From contig FN649742.1 of assembly GCA_000310025.1 (NCBI GenBank), forward strand, positions 4,774,333 through 4,802,690: a DNA stretch of 28,358 nucleotides, given 5' to 3'. Source of the stretch: Ectocarpus siliculosus. Lineage: Eukaryota > Sar > Phaeophyceae > Ectocarpales > Ectocarpaceae. This document shows, piece after piece, positions 10,701-21,900 of this stretch; position 1 is the first letter of the stretch, and the number at the start of each line of letters is the position of its first letter. A model generated the notes under the pieces. The model was not told the DNA's origin. It ran no database searches and saw only the letters and a program-made list of their open reading frames with translations. Position numbers and translations under genes: made by a program.

Positions 10701-12778
10701 CAAATACATAACGTTGGTGAGTGTGCGAGCCCTGATGAAACTCTCCATCAAGGAGACCGAAGTCAAGTTTTATCGTTTGTTTCTCCCGAACCCCGTGCAG
10801 GCACATTATGTTCTTTCCGAAAATGCACAACGCCCCCGCCCCCTACAAGCTGTTGAGCATCAGAGGACGGAGACATGGGACGGACCGCCTCCAACCAACT
10901 CTAGAACCACTTACAAAAACGTACATGCCATTTGTAACGCTTCAATAAAAGTGTAAATTGATCCTTCCGGAGTGGGCTGGTGAGAACAGTGTGATGAGCG
11001 GTGATGCAAGATGACAAAAAAGCAGGCAGCAGGACCATCCCACAGCTAGCTAGCTGCCAGCTGCAGTGTGACGTTTCCCAAGCTCACGCAAAATGACGTG
11101 TTTTTGACTCCAACAGCCCAGCAAACCTCAACGACCCAAACAGAAGGAAAAGAAAAAAAATTACTAGACTTCTTTCTGTAGATACAGATGGATTTATTGT
11201 GTCATGTTAAGGAATAAACAAAAAAGAACATGCAGTCTTTTTGAATACAAACAACGGCATGCATACTGTCTACAGTAATGGGATTTCTGCCTTATCACAC
11301 CGCCTGTGGCTTTTCTCCAGTGAGAGGAGCTATGATACGATCTGGGGCCACGAAGAATAGTTGTCTGTTCGATGCATGTCGTCAGCCGTCAATCATCGGA
11401 TGAGCAAACGCTTTCCCGCTGTCAACAACCAAATCGGGTTTCGCATGCGTTCACACGCAAGCACATGCTTCACGCGCACGCCCACTACTGCGCGGTGGAC
11501 GCTTCAAAGGTTTGGAGGCAACAGCTGATACTTCGAAGTACTGGCCAAAAGGGGTGAATCTGAACAGCTCTCAGCGAACATTCAAAGGCAAATCACACAC
11601 AACACAGAGATGGGTAAGACTACCCGTTCGAGATAATACCCAATCGAAGGCATGTCTTGGAAGTCTTTACAGCAGCGAGTGGCGAGAAAACCCTCCTGGG
11701 TACTAGACACTCTTTGAGCCTGAAAGAAAGCCTGTACACCAGGATCAGCGATGCCAGCCGGCACACATATTGGGCATCGAATTGCCGTATGCAGTATGTA
11801 CCCATAAGCTGTGAAACGCCGCCCGTGGGCCGGCAGTATGGGTGCATGTAGGCAAGTGTTGCCTTGCTTTTTCAGGGAACGAACATGACATCGGCGGTTC
11901 GGATAATTCATGCGTCGTTGATTCAGGCCCCCGCCGATCCCATGTCCAGTTACCTACCATGAGTGGCTGGGCACGTTGAACAACATACTTACATAGGAAT
12001 TTACCGTAAAAAAGGTGTTTGGTTGTGTAGCATGTCACGCAACACGCCAAACAGGAATTCACCGCTGTGTAATTCGGGCTATCGCTGAGCAATTGGAATA
12101 TGAAACCTTCTGGGCAGGGTTCAAATGATACCCCAGCGAACGTACTCATGTACCGAGGACGGAGTCACTGGGTAGGCTCCCACGATGACAGCAACAGCAG
12201 ATGCATGCGGACACATCAAGCAAGGCACTTTGGCATGGGACCGCAGCTTTGCTGTGTGGTTTTTGCATGCATCGTTTTCATGTCGTAGGGGCAGCCGTGG
12301 GTCTGGAGCTGCACCGAAGTTGAAGGTGTACGATGGTGTCTGCTGAGACGGCGAAACACCCCAGCGGCCCTCTCCTTCGCCTCAACACACATCAAACCGT
12401 TCGAGTCCGTGCTTGGACCCTTGTTGCCTTCTTTTTCCAAGACAAAAGGAGAGGGGTCAAAAACTCAACGAAATGTGCCGAGCTGCCAACTCGCTCCGTT
12501 TCGGACGCGATCCCAAACGCAACACTCGACACGAAAGAGAGGCACAGGAGAATATCGCACACGCGGCTGTCCGGTGAGCCCCAGCATGCCAACCCTGGTT
12601 GGGTGTCAGCCCGGCGGGCAGCCGAGACACACACGTAGCTCTCCACACGTACTCATCATGAAAACAAACTTCACCCCACACGCACGCACATGACATACGG
12701 AGTATAGAAAATCGAAAGCTTACAACGCACCTGGGCGCCCGCCACCATCGCCGCGCACAGAGCAAAGACAGCCTTCAT
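7780..12778 (-). CDS. Light-harvesting chlorophyll-binding protein, RedCAP-like, three exons
   Basis: This is a plastid antenna protein of the chlorophyll a/b-binding superfamily, acting in the thylakoid membrane. The model has exons at 12778-12731, 8959-8663 and 8121-7780, all phase 0, giving 228 residues. Residues 1-16 (MKAVFALCAAMVAGAQ) form a signal peptide. Residues 17-20 (AFVP) match the phenylalanine motif at the start of stramenopile transit peptides, and a Ser/Ala/Thr-rich transit peptide follows to about residue 45. Helix 1 carries ERWNGRHAM (79-87). Helix 3 carries EIFNGRMAM (190-198). These are the two chlorophyll-binding motifs. The middle segment (TNERAIIMMGHVH) and the C-terminal end (VNAGLGGLL) fit my memory of the RedCAP family better than ordinary fucoxanthin-chlorophyll proteins; that subfamily call is less certain. 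Donors are GTGCGT and GTGGGC; acceptors are ACAG and GCAG. Intron 1 is about 3.77 kb and intron 2 is 541 bp. Confidence 0.88.
8960..12730 (-). other. Large first intron of the light-harvesting gene
   Basis: This interval of about 3.8 kb separates the signal-peptide exon from the transit-peptide exon. I find no second gene inside it on either strand. Open frames such as 9454-9945 (-) and 9966-10469 (-) are cysteine/serine/arginine-rich and resemble nothing. A nested palindromic stretch of CTAG/CAGCTG type lies near 11044-11066, and a diverged dispersed repeat lies near 11612-11672. Confidence 0.6.
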
Positions 12779-13147
12779 TTTGATGTGGAGGGTAGTTTTC
12801 GAGACGAAGCTAAACCGTTGAGAGAGGGCTATTTACACGGCTCACGATGCTTTTTCAGGGCGAGGGCTTGAACGCAAATCCACTCACGTACGTCCAGGGG
12901 CTCTGTTTTCCACAAATGAGGCGTTATCATACAGAGGCGAGCGAAAATGCGGGGGGTTACCTCCCGTTTCGGTAAAACAGCGGACTGCGGAGCCCGTCAT
13001 CCTGTCCGCTGTCCGGCTGTCTGGGTGCTAGCTGACACTGCTGTTACATTGCTGGACTTCGTACGTCACGACAACACAAAGTGAGCGCACTGCTGCACGT
13101 CCTGCTGTGTGTCAATGCTTGTCTGCTAGGCTGAGTAGGAGCCGGAG
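12779..13147. promoter_or_regulatory. Divergent intergenic region between antenna gene and unknown gene
   Basis: About 370 bases separate the start codon of the minus-strand light-harvesting gene from the proposed ATG of the plus-strand gene at 13148. If both starts are right, the promoters of both genes, and any light-responsive elements, must lie in or near this interval. I cannot identify a TATA box or named motif with confidence. Confidence 0.35.
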
Positions 13148-13640
13148 ATGAGGCAGCTATCGAGACTTCGAACCCTTGCCGTCTCAAGGGATGACGTCCA
13201 AGAGAGTGCTCCTCCTGCTACCGCAACGGCGGAAACAAGCTTCACCACGAAAAAGAATGCACGCACGGCGAAGCCGGGCGGTGATACCAGTTGTAACCGG
13301 GATGGTGACACCAAGTTTAACCCGGGCCCGCTGAAAAAAGAGGGCTCTTCCATGCAACGTTCCCTTTTTCTGGAACATGAAGAAAACGACCAGGATGAAC
13401 GTGGATGTATGGAAGCTGTCTCGGCATTCCTCGCTGCAGTTGTCCACGATGCCGACAAACAGGACTCTAAGCGAGAAACAGCTGAAGGGGCTTCGCCGGC
13501 ACTGCTACAGACGAGCAAAGGGGCCGGAACGATCGAGTGCCTGGATTCTGCTCGTGAATTGCTACGCTTCTTCGGCCACTCGCCTCTGCTCCACCTGGAG
13601 GGGGTCATTTGGGTCAAAACATCGGGGGAGCGAGGTACCA
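13148..13640 (+). CDS. Putative first exon of unknown divergent gene
   Basis: An ATG at 13148 opens a frame to a TAG at 13649-13651. It encodes a mostly hydrophilic segment with an acidic patch (EHEENDQDERG) followed by a helix-like part (ECLDSARELLRFF). A possible donor (GAG|GTACCA) lies near 13634, so the coding part may end there and join the exons that begin near 14290. The opposite strand is also open over 13126-13770, but it is serine/arginine-rich and looks like a shadow. Membership in the same gene as the downstream exons is inferred only from strand and spacing. Confidence 0.35.
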
Positions 13641-13651
13641 ACGTACCGTAG

Positions 13652-14289
13652 GTCGCAGTAGACACCACACCTCCTGGATCGACTCTCAAAGTCCATTTAC
13701 TCTGCAGCATAAACAGCAGTGATAACACCCCTAATGGTGGTGTGGGGACCGTCTCGTTGAGAGCCGACAATGTATATCATTTGACTTTGAATCCTCTACG
13801 TCGCGTCGGGAGTACTCGAGCTTTGAAACTCGGCCCAGGGGGTGTGGTATCTTATGCGACTTACTGTACGCTATCTACATAGGTATGCTGCAAGTCTGCT
13901 GTAAGTGTCGTAGAGTGATAAATGCCGTTCTTGTTTTTGTCATGCTCTCACTTGCCCTTCATCAACATATCTGCATGCGCACATCGTATTCGAGGGACAG
14001 AGCGGCGACAAGGCGTCGTCACCCTCTGCATAGCTTAAACGAAGGAATTTGTAGATAGATAGCTCTCCTCCACTTTTGCCCATGCACCCCCCCGATGTAA
14101 CAAAATTTTCGTCAGCTGTAGATGGAAGAAGTGCCCTACTTGTAGTGTAATTAGCTCAGCATTGACCACGTTTCTCTGTCGGAAAATTACAAAGCAAATT
14201 TCGTCTTCTCCCGCATGCATTACCTGTCATACGGTACACCCGTAATGCCGTGAACATATGAACAGCCCATTGCCTCGCGGCGCTCTCCA
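13652..14289 (+). other. Probable intron or spacer between proposed exons
   Basis: No open frame with coding character is visible on either strand. If the exon at 13148 belongs to the gene ending at 16882, this is an intron of about 650 bases; otherwise it contains the promoter and first exon of that gene. Confidence 0.3.
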
Positions 14290-16882
14290 ACTGGAGCCTT
14301 TTCCTCCTGCCCTTGCGCGATCCGTCGTTCATCGGTGGGGTCCTCCATGGTTTCAAGAAGGGGAAGAAAAACATCTCGGACCGAATAGTGGAGGTTCCTC
14401 TCGGCTCGATCGTTGACGTTGCCCCTGTCGGCGGGCGGGAGCACCTCAAGACATTCCGAACCGTTCAAGCCAACATGGTGTCCAGACCTTTCCGCATCAC
14501 CGCCGCCAAGAAGCTTGCCCATTGCGAATCGGCGGTTGGATCTGCTGCTGACAAGGGGCCTGAGACGAGTGCTTCCGGAGCAGACGAACATCGCCATATT
14601 CTGCTCGTAGGCTTCGAGGACATTTGTCGCCTCCGACACTTTTTGGTGGTCGCATGCGAGAGCTGGGCCATCAGGAACGGCGTTGGAACCCGTGCGAAGG
14701 AGCTGCTGTCGTGCGCCCCCGTGGCCGCGCAACGCTACCTCGCGGGTGTTCTGGAGGTGATGACGGGACCTCTTCGTGATCAGGTGCTGCAAACCGAAGG
14801 GACCGTGAGTGCGGCTGTGGTCCAGCCTGGGGTACAAGCACTGGCCGGCCATGGGGTGGCGGGATGGCCCTTGTCTTAACAGTGACCGATTGTTCAAAGC
14901 GTGTGTAGAATCGGACGCAGCCGTATCATCCGACGGATTCAAGTGCAATGACAAAAAAAAAAAATTGTAGATCTCATCGGCTTTGTGTTGACTCTGTTAA
15001 GCGCTTTCGGGACGTGGGGTCCGGTGTGTTATTTACCCACACGGGCGTGAAAGAGTTGCCTCGTCAGCAATGCCACCTCGCTTGGGTGTGTTCCCCGCAC
15101 CGATACGCCGTCAACACCGTTGAAGGAGATGACACTGTGTTCCTGATAGACCTACCTACTTTCAACTATGATGAAGACCAAAACAGCGTTGTTTTGTTCC
15201 TTGCTTTTGAACTCCTGATGTCCGCACAATGGCACCCAGGTCGACGCCCAGGTAGAACTCATGCAAGACCTCGCAGACGAGATGATACTGGATGCTGTGG
15301 TCAAGGAGGCGTTTTTTTCTACGGGTGACATCTTCTTCGAAATTTCTAGAAGACTAGAGGCGGCAGCAGCTACCGTTGCCGCGGGCTCGGCGGTCAATAC
15401 CGCAGCAGGGGAAATTGCGTTCCGTCACGATGGCTTTGATGGCAGGCGAGCGGTGGTTTCGGACGCTCGCTTGATCTCCGCCACCGCCGCCGTCCTTGAC
15501 GCAGCATTTTTTCACAGCATTCAGATTCCACAAAGGATCGATCTCGTCGGACGGCCGAAGCCGATGTCTCTTCCAGCCGTAGCCGAGCACCTCGTCTTCG
15601 TCTATTGTGCCTTGTGCCGTCGAATAGTGACGAATTGTGAGGATGGGGCCGACAACAGTGACATCGACACTGGAGGCAGAAACGACCTCAAAGGTTTCTC
15701 ACCGGCGGGGGTTGAGCGTTTGGCGGAAGACGCGATGTCGCCGTTGGACGCCTTGTCCACGGGCGTCCTGGACCGTGTTGTTCGGGCACTCAACGGAATA
15801 AGCGACGTGAGTATTCCAAACTTCTGTTTGTTGTCTCCCTCCGCTCACTCACGTTTGTGCCTTTATTGAGAGCGAGCCATGAGTTCCCAACGGCGACAGC
15901 CTTGCTTGAACCCGGTCAACTGATGCGCTGTCTCAGCTCCTGCACTCCGAAATCACGGACCTCATCCTTCTTTGACGCGTCCCTCACGTCCCAGGTTGTC
16001 AGCCTGTTCAACATAGAGCACGAACACTTGGGTATTGTTCGGAACCTAGTGGGCGTTGGGCTCGGCGTCAAGGTGCGCGTGGGAATCCAACCCGCCGCCT
16101 CGGATGCGCTAGCCTTCGTCGTCAGGGTCAACGACCGAGCCGTCGACCTTATCGAGGACCTCGATCGGCGGGAGCAAGAACGGCGACAGCTGGAGGAAGC
16201 AAGGTTGCTAGCACTGGGACCTGTCAGCGTCTCGCCCACTTCCGAGAAGAACAAGGGCAAGAAGAGGAGCGTTTTCGCTAGGCTTGGTTCTCTCTCCCCA
16301 CGCCCCCGTAGGTCGGTAACCCCGCCCTTGTCTCCGCCATCGCCAGCCGTCGAGCCACCAGTAGGACTTCCACCGATCAACGATAACAGCGACGTCAGGA
16401 CAAACTATATTTTGGAAGGCGGCAGCGGGAGTGCCAGCAAGACCACAGCTCGAGCGGGCGTACCCAAACAAGAGAAGAGTGATGTAGACAACGCCAGCGG
16501 TGGCTTATTAGGTGGCTTAGTAGGTTTGGAAGGGCGGCGGGGAGGTGGAAATAGCGTTGGGTCTCCTCCACCACCCTCGGCGACGCAGTGTTTTGAATCT
16601 CAAGTTTCTTCGCCTCGAGGATTTCTGTCGAGTGCACCAGTGCTTTTGCACTCATACGCAAAGCTGTTGAACGCGTTGGTGTGTGGGAGTTACAACTTGA
16701 GGGAGGCCTTCTTCTCTTCCTGCGAAGTAGACATCCGCAACATAGGTCGAGAGGGCGGCTACCTCGACGTTTTATCTAGGCTGGACGGAGGGGCCCCGCG
16801 ATTGGTATTCAGGCAAACCGCCCTGTTCTTGCACGAGATAGCCAACTTGTTTTATTCGTTCAATTCGGCCGTGAGAAAATGA
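14290..16882 (+). CDS. Unknown protein, three well-supported 3' exons
   Basis: Three plus-strand segments join in phase 0. The first is about 14290-14804, with donor GTGAGT and an uncertain 5' edge. The second is 15240-15806, with acceptor ACCCAG and donor GTGAGT. The third is 15884-16882, ending in TGA after a 77-base intron whose acceptor is CATGAG. Together they give roughly 690 residues without cysteine-rich or catalytic signatures. The last exon has a short charged helix (DLIEDLDRREQERRQLEE), then a basic Ser/Pro-rich linker, a Gly-rich linker, and a conserved-looking helical C-terminus (about 16645-16880). I do not recognise the family. The helical blocks separated by disordered linkers could suit a scaffold or tethering protein, but that is only an impression. 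The minus strand is open over 14220-14954; I prefer plus because of the paired splice sites and phase agreement. Confidence 0.6.
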
Positions 16883-18999
16883 ATGCACACATTGATGCTT
16901 TCCACGACGGTACAACACGTACTCCTGTGCTAGTTTGGAAAAAATCCCCGGGGCAGGCGCAATCAACCACCTTGGAGAGCACGAAGATGGAATCACTGCT
17001 CCATACTTGTAGTTCAATTTGTGGGAGGAAAAAGCCAGCACAATCCTCATCTTGTACAGTGTCGGTACCGCGCATACTTGTGGCAGATCATGTTCACGCG
17101 TGAGGCGCCAAGAGTAACGGGATTGTTGTGCTTCCCCCTAAGCTAAACGTGTGGATCGTAGTGCCAGAACGTAAATTACACCCCGCTGTCCTGTGACGCG
17201 CTTGTCGGCTGTCACGTTGATTCTTCCGAAAGAAAGACCACAATCTTTGCCAAAAGTAACGCGCATGTGCGCGATCCACTCAACCAAGCAACGAGACCTT
17301 GCACCACCTGCACCGTCCCGCAAACAGATACAGGCGCTACGCTAGTTACCATTTTTTTTGTGGTCGGCTCGCCACGCCTGCGACTATCCCTATCCCGTAC
17401 GCGCTAATGACAGAACAACACTGCTGAGACAATAAATTACATCCGTGCCGTCCGCCATATCAGATGATGACGACAACCGCCAATCACTTGTCTTGGCGTC
17501 CTTGACGCCACCAGAAGTTTCAAGCAGCTGGGTGACGGCGGGCACTACAACACGTCAACTTGGCCCTATACTATCAACTGACAGAAGGCGAAACAATACT
17601 CTCTATCTGCCTATGCCTGTGGGGGGCAACGAGGGCACACAAGGGCCTAAACGGAATCACTTCACATGATGAAGAGATCGAAGACATGCCCTTGTCCACT
17701 CGCAACGCAACCTGCCGCGCCCCTGCACAAACAAATTTAATAAACAAAGCTACGCTCTAACAATCACAATCAATCATAGTAGCAATACAAACGGGAGGGA
17801 GTGTCACACACAGATCAAAGCGCGCGAAAAAAATGCGACACGCCGTGCAAGCCGAACAATCTCCACGACATAACGCCTTTCAAACAAATGTGCGCAACAC
17901 CGAATGGAACAGCTGTACACACATGGACGCGCCGCGGCGCGAATACACCGCACATAGGACCGAGACGATACACTGCACGGGCTTTCGGAACAAAAAACAG
18001 TCGTACACCACGACAAACACGAAAAAGGAGGTGGTGCTGTAGGCGGAGATCATCAAACACAATACATGTCCCCACCCGAACGTGCCGAAATAGCCAACTA
18101 AACATGATAATCCAGAACAGAAACAAGCTCATTTATTTAAACAAATTTCCGCAGTACAACACAGTGTTCCATACGAACAAGTCCTGGCGACCAATCTAAG
18201 TGTCAAGGGTTGTAAACGCCCTGCAATGAATACATGATAATCTGCTTTTTTCCCTTCAAATCATACCAAACATGTCCAGACAATCCTCTTCAAGAAAAAC
18301 AACTCCAACACCAAAATTCAATGCCATGTCCAGAAAAAGTACACCGTCAAACTAATGATGATGGAAAACCGACAGAGGAGGTGAAAGCAATGTTGGGAAA
18401 GCCTCAATAACAAAATGCTGCTGTCATGGTTCCAATGCTTTCTGGTAACAGCCTCCCTGTTCCAACAACTATGCTCGATTCTCATCAGAATCCGCCCCCT
18501 GAGGCTCCGTTGATCATACCGACCGTCGGGTATCCTAAATAGTACACGTACAGCGACCCCGTAGTTGTTTTGATGCTAACACACTTGCAATGTAGCAAAT
18601 CACCCTTGGTTAATCTCACAAAAACATGTCCGCAATATTCTACAACCCGAACCAAGCTGGCTGTTCTCAGCGAAAGCAAGGGCGCACAGTCCCGTCCGCA
18701 AATCAAACTAAAACATATCTTAACTTACTTGAAACTGCTCAGAAGACAACAATGACAGTATCCGCCCGAGAGCCTTGAAACCAACAAAGCCATTTTCGCC
18801 GAGGCCGTCGGAAATCTCTCAATAATGTAACAAGTCATCGCAGAAGAAAACATACCGGTATCGCCGCTGCCGTTTTTCCGGAGCCCCCACCGTCCTCCTT
18901 TGTCGCAGCGATTCGACGTTTCGATTATGCCCGTCGCAGAACCCGAGCGCTTGCCGGTCGGCACGCACAGCCCACCGATCTTTAGGGGTCCCATCTCCG
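16883..18999. other. Convergent spacer between two gene 3' ends
   Basis: The plus-strand unknown gene and the minus-strand glycosyltransferase fusion gene end toward each other here, so both 3' untranslated regions lie in this interval. The part from about 17735 to 18400 is A-rich. Open frames such as 17801-18199 (+) and 18485-18706 (-) have no recognisable content. Nothing else is supported. Confidence 0.5.
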
Positions 19000-21900
19000 T
19001 TAGCCGTGGCTAGGTGCGCTCCCTTCGGCGGCATATATCGCCGCCGTTATGTTGCTGAGGGCGTTCTTGCTGGCGCCCTCCCTCCCCGCCCCCTCCTCGC
19101 CGACGGCGGCGATCGCCTTGGTCGAAGGGGTCTCGTCCGCCCCGCCGAGGACGCTGCCATTCCCGACGGTTTCATTCGTGACCGCGCTCGCTGCCGCCGC
19201 CGCCGCTGCCGCCGCCTCCTCGCGCGGCAACAGGACCCAAATCTGAAAGAAGTCGATCGAAAATGACGCGCACAACACGGCCACTCCGACCGCGCACAGC
19301 AAAGGGGAAGAACCCTCCGCCCCGCCCCGCACCCACCAACCCCTCCCTCCGGTTCGCTCAAACACCGCCGTGTCGGCATCCCCGCCACCGCCGCCGTTCC
19401 TTAAGGCGCCGTTTCCGACGGAGGCCGCAAGAGCAGCAACGCTAGCAAGAGCGGCGATTTTGGCGACCCACCGCCCGGCGGGGCCAATGGGCGAGGGCGG
19501 GAGCTCGCGAGCGTCGGTAGCCAACACAAAGAGGTACCGGAGGACGCCTGCGATAAACCCCCCACGCCACGCCTGCACAAGAGGGACGGAGCGGGGGGGG
19601 GGGACACGAAACGGTTCTTAGCTACACGTTTTGTTTTTTGGCACCATGGCGATTAAAAAAAAAAGGGGGTAGATGTCGTGATGAGCGGGTGGGTGGGCGC
19701 GGTGGGGGGTGGTGGCAGGCTTGATTGGTGTTGGGATCATCCCGCTTAGCGACGAAGAGCTTTCCCTTGAAACCGCAAATACGGGTCGGGATGAATCTAC
19801 GAAAGTGCTGCGGTGCGGGAATACTCGACGCCGCCAACCGCAGGGCCGCATATTCATGGACACTGGTGGAAGGAAGCCATTCTCTTGCCCACCAACAAGA
19901 CTTACACATACCGGCTGTGGGTTTCGACTGCTGAAAGATCATGATGCTGTTCGAATGATGACATTCTCCTTCGAAAATAGCCAATGAGAACACTCCAACC
20001 AACCTTCTGGCTAGCCGCAAGGCTCAGGAACAGCACGGCGATGGAATCGCTCTCGACATCAAGAGCCGCTCCGACGCGCGTGGGCCCAGACTTCGATCGC
20101 CGCGCCAGGATACCGTCCGCCACGTCGAGCAGCACGAAAAGCACTCCGAAGACAGTCACGTCAGCCATCGACACCTGCTCCACAGCAGCAGGCAAGCGCG
20201 CGTTGGGAACGAAACGCAGCGGGGTTTCATGCACATTTGGTCGCCATGTCCACGAAAAATATGGAGGTGAGCGGGGGGCGTTTCTAGTGGCGCACGCTGT
20301 TCCGATCAACACCGACGACACGCTGTGCATACTGGTGCCTGCATGAAGAACGGTGATGCTTGGGGTCACATGCGAGGGTAGGCGAATGAATCAGTATGCA
20401 AGGGTGTGAGGGTGGTAAAACCACGTTGATGCCATGTACGGGGGCTGGGTCATCTAGCCACCATTTTGATTGTTTACAACATCGTGGTCCCCTCTCTCTG
20501 CGGGATAAAAAAACAAAAACAACGCTGCAGGAGCCTCACTCACATCCGGTCCTGATACAAAAGCAAGAGTGAAAGGAGAGATCCCTCCAGGAGAGAAAAG
20601 GAAAAGCACGATGAAAAAGTGCCATTTTCAAAGTCCGCTAGTACCGTTGATAGCTCACAGCACGCCCTGTAGGCTTCACGCCTCGAACGTGCACACGCGG
20701 AGCTACTCTGGTGTTTTCTCTCCTTCGCCCTCTCTCTCTCTCTGTCTGTCTCTCTCCCGCGTCTCTCGTTCTCTCACCTGGCCGAAATCCGACCCAGCCA
20801 TGAACCACACCACCGCCGGCGGAATGAAGCTCCGAAAAACGGTGACGAGGTTTGCCGGCGAGCAAGGCGGGGCCAGCCCGACAAGCAGTAGGCACTGCGC
20901 AGCGACCAGGGCCGCGAGGCCTACCGCCGCGCCGCCGGCGCCGCTGATCGAGACGCAGGTCGCGCACACGCAAGCGAGCGCGTTGTTCACTGTGGCCCTT
21001 CTCACCCGCTCTTGATCTGTGACGGCTGGAATGGTGGTGGTCGAAGGATCAGTAGGTCCGTTCGACAGCTCAAATCCCCCTAGGAGATTAGAACGGCCGC
21101 AAGAAGCACGGGTGCATCTTGTCCCCGTCGTTGTTTCCATGAGAGTCCGGACGGCTTGGCCTCGCGTGTCCGCCGCCACCGCTCGGCAGAACCGCTCAGC
21201 GAGGCCCGGCACCGCACGCTCCGCCTCGATTCTCAACCGCTGCCGGGCGTGCGCAAACCGGAGAAGCGCTTGTCCCCACTCGGTCGCCGACGCAAGCCCG
21301 ACCCCGTCGCCACCGGCGACGATACCCCCGCCGCCGTCGGAATCAGGTCCTCGCCCCTCCCGGCCCGAACCAACCCATATAGTCGACTCGGCGGGTAAAG
21401 ACTGAGCCAACCAACCGACCCGCGTGGAGAGCACCGGCACCCCGCGCAGGGCCGCTTCTACCGGGGCCACGGCCCAGCTCTCGGAACAGGAGTTCAACAA
21501 GAAGGCGTCGCTCGCGCCCACGTGCTCGAGGGTCTCCTCCCGCGGCAAGGGCCCTAGCAGCCGCACCTCCAACCGTCCCGGTCCTTCTACTTTGGCGCCT
21601 CCTCTACTCTCATCGCCGGCCCCGGCGGTTGCCGCCGCCGCCCTGACGGCCTCGGCGTAGGAGGGATCGGCCCCCTCGCCGCCGATGAGCGTGAGCACGG
21701 AGCCGCCTAGTTTTATCGGCTGTGAGGCGCAGGCGGCCCTGAGGGCGGCGATAAGACCGAGCTGGCCCTTCCGAGGGCACAGGGTGCCGACTGACACGAA
21801 CCTTGGAGGACGCTCGTTCGAGACGTCAACCGAAGCGGCTGGAGGCACGACACCCGCTTCGATGGCAGCAGCGGCGGCGGCTGCGGCGGGAGCAGAAGCG

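Noticed and set aside
13126-13770. Minus-strand open frame of 214 codons
   Set aside because: Serine/arginine-rich composition and a non-ATG start; looks like the shadow of the plus-strand frame beginning with ATG at 13148.
14220-14954. Minus-strand open frame of 244 codons
   Set aside because: It overlaps the plus-strand exon that has a GTGAGT donor and phase-compatible partner. The minus frame shows no family resemblance or matching splice partners.
17801-18199. Plus-strand open frame of 132 codons
   Set aside because: Thr/Arg/Asn-rich with no domain; lies in the A-rich convergent 3' region.
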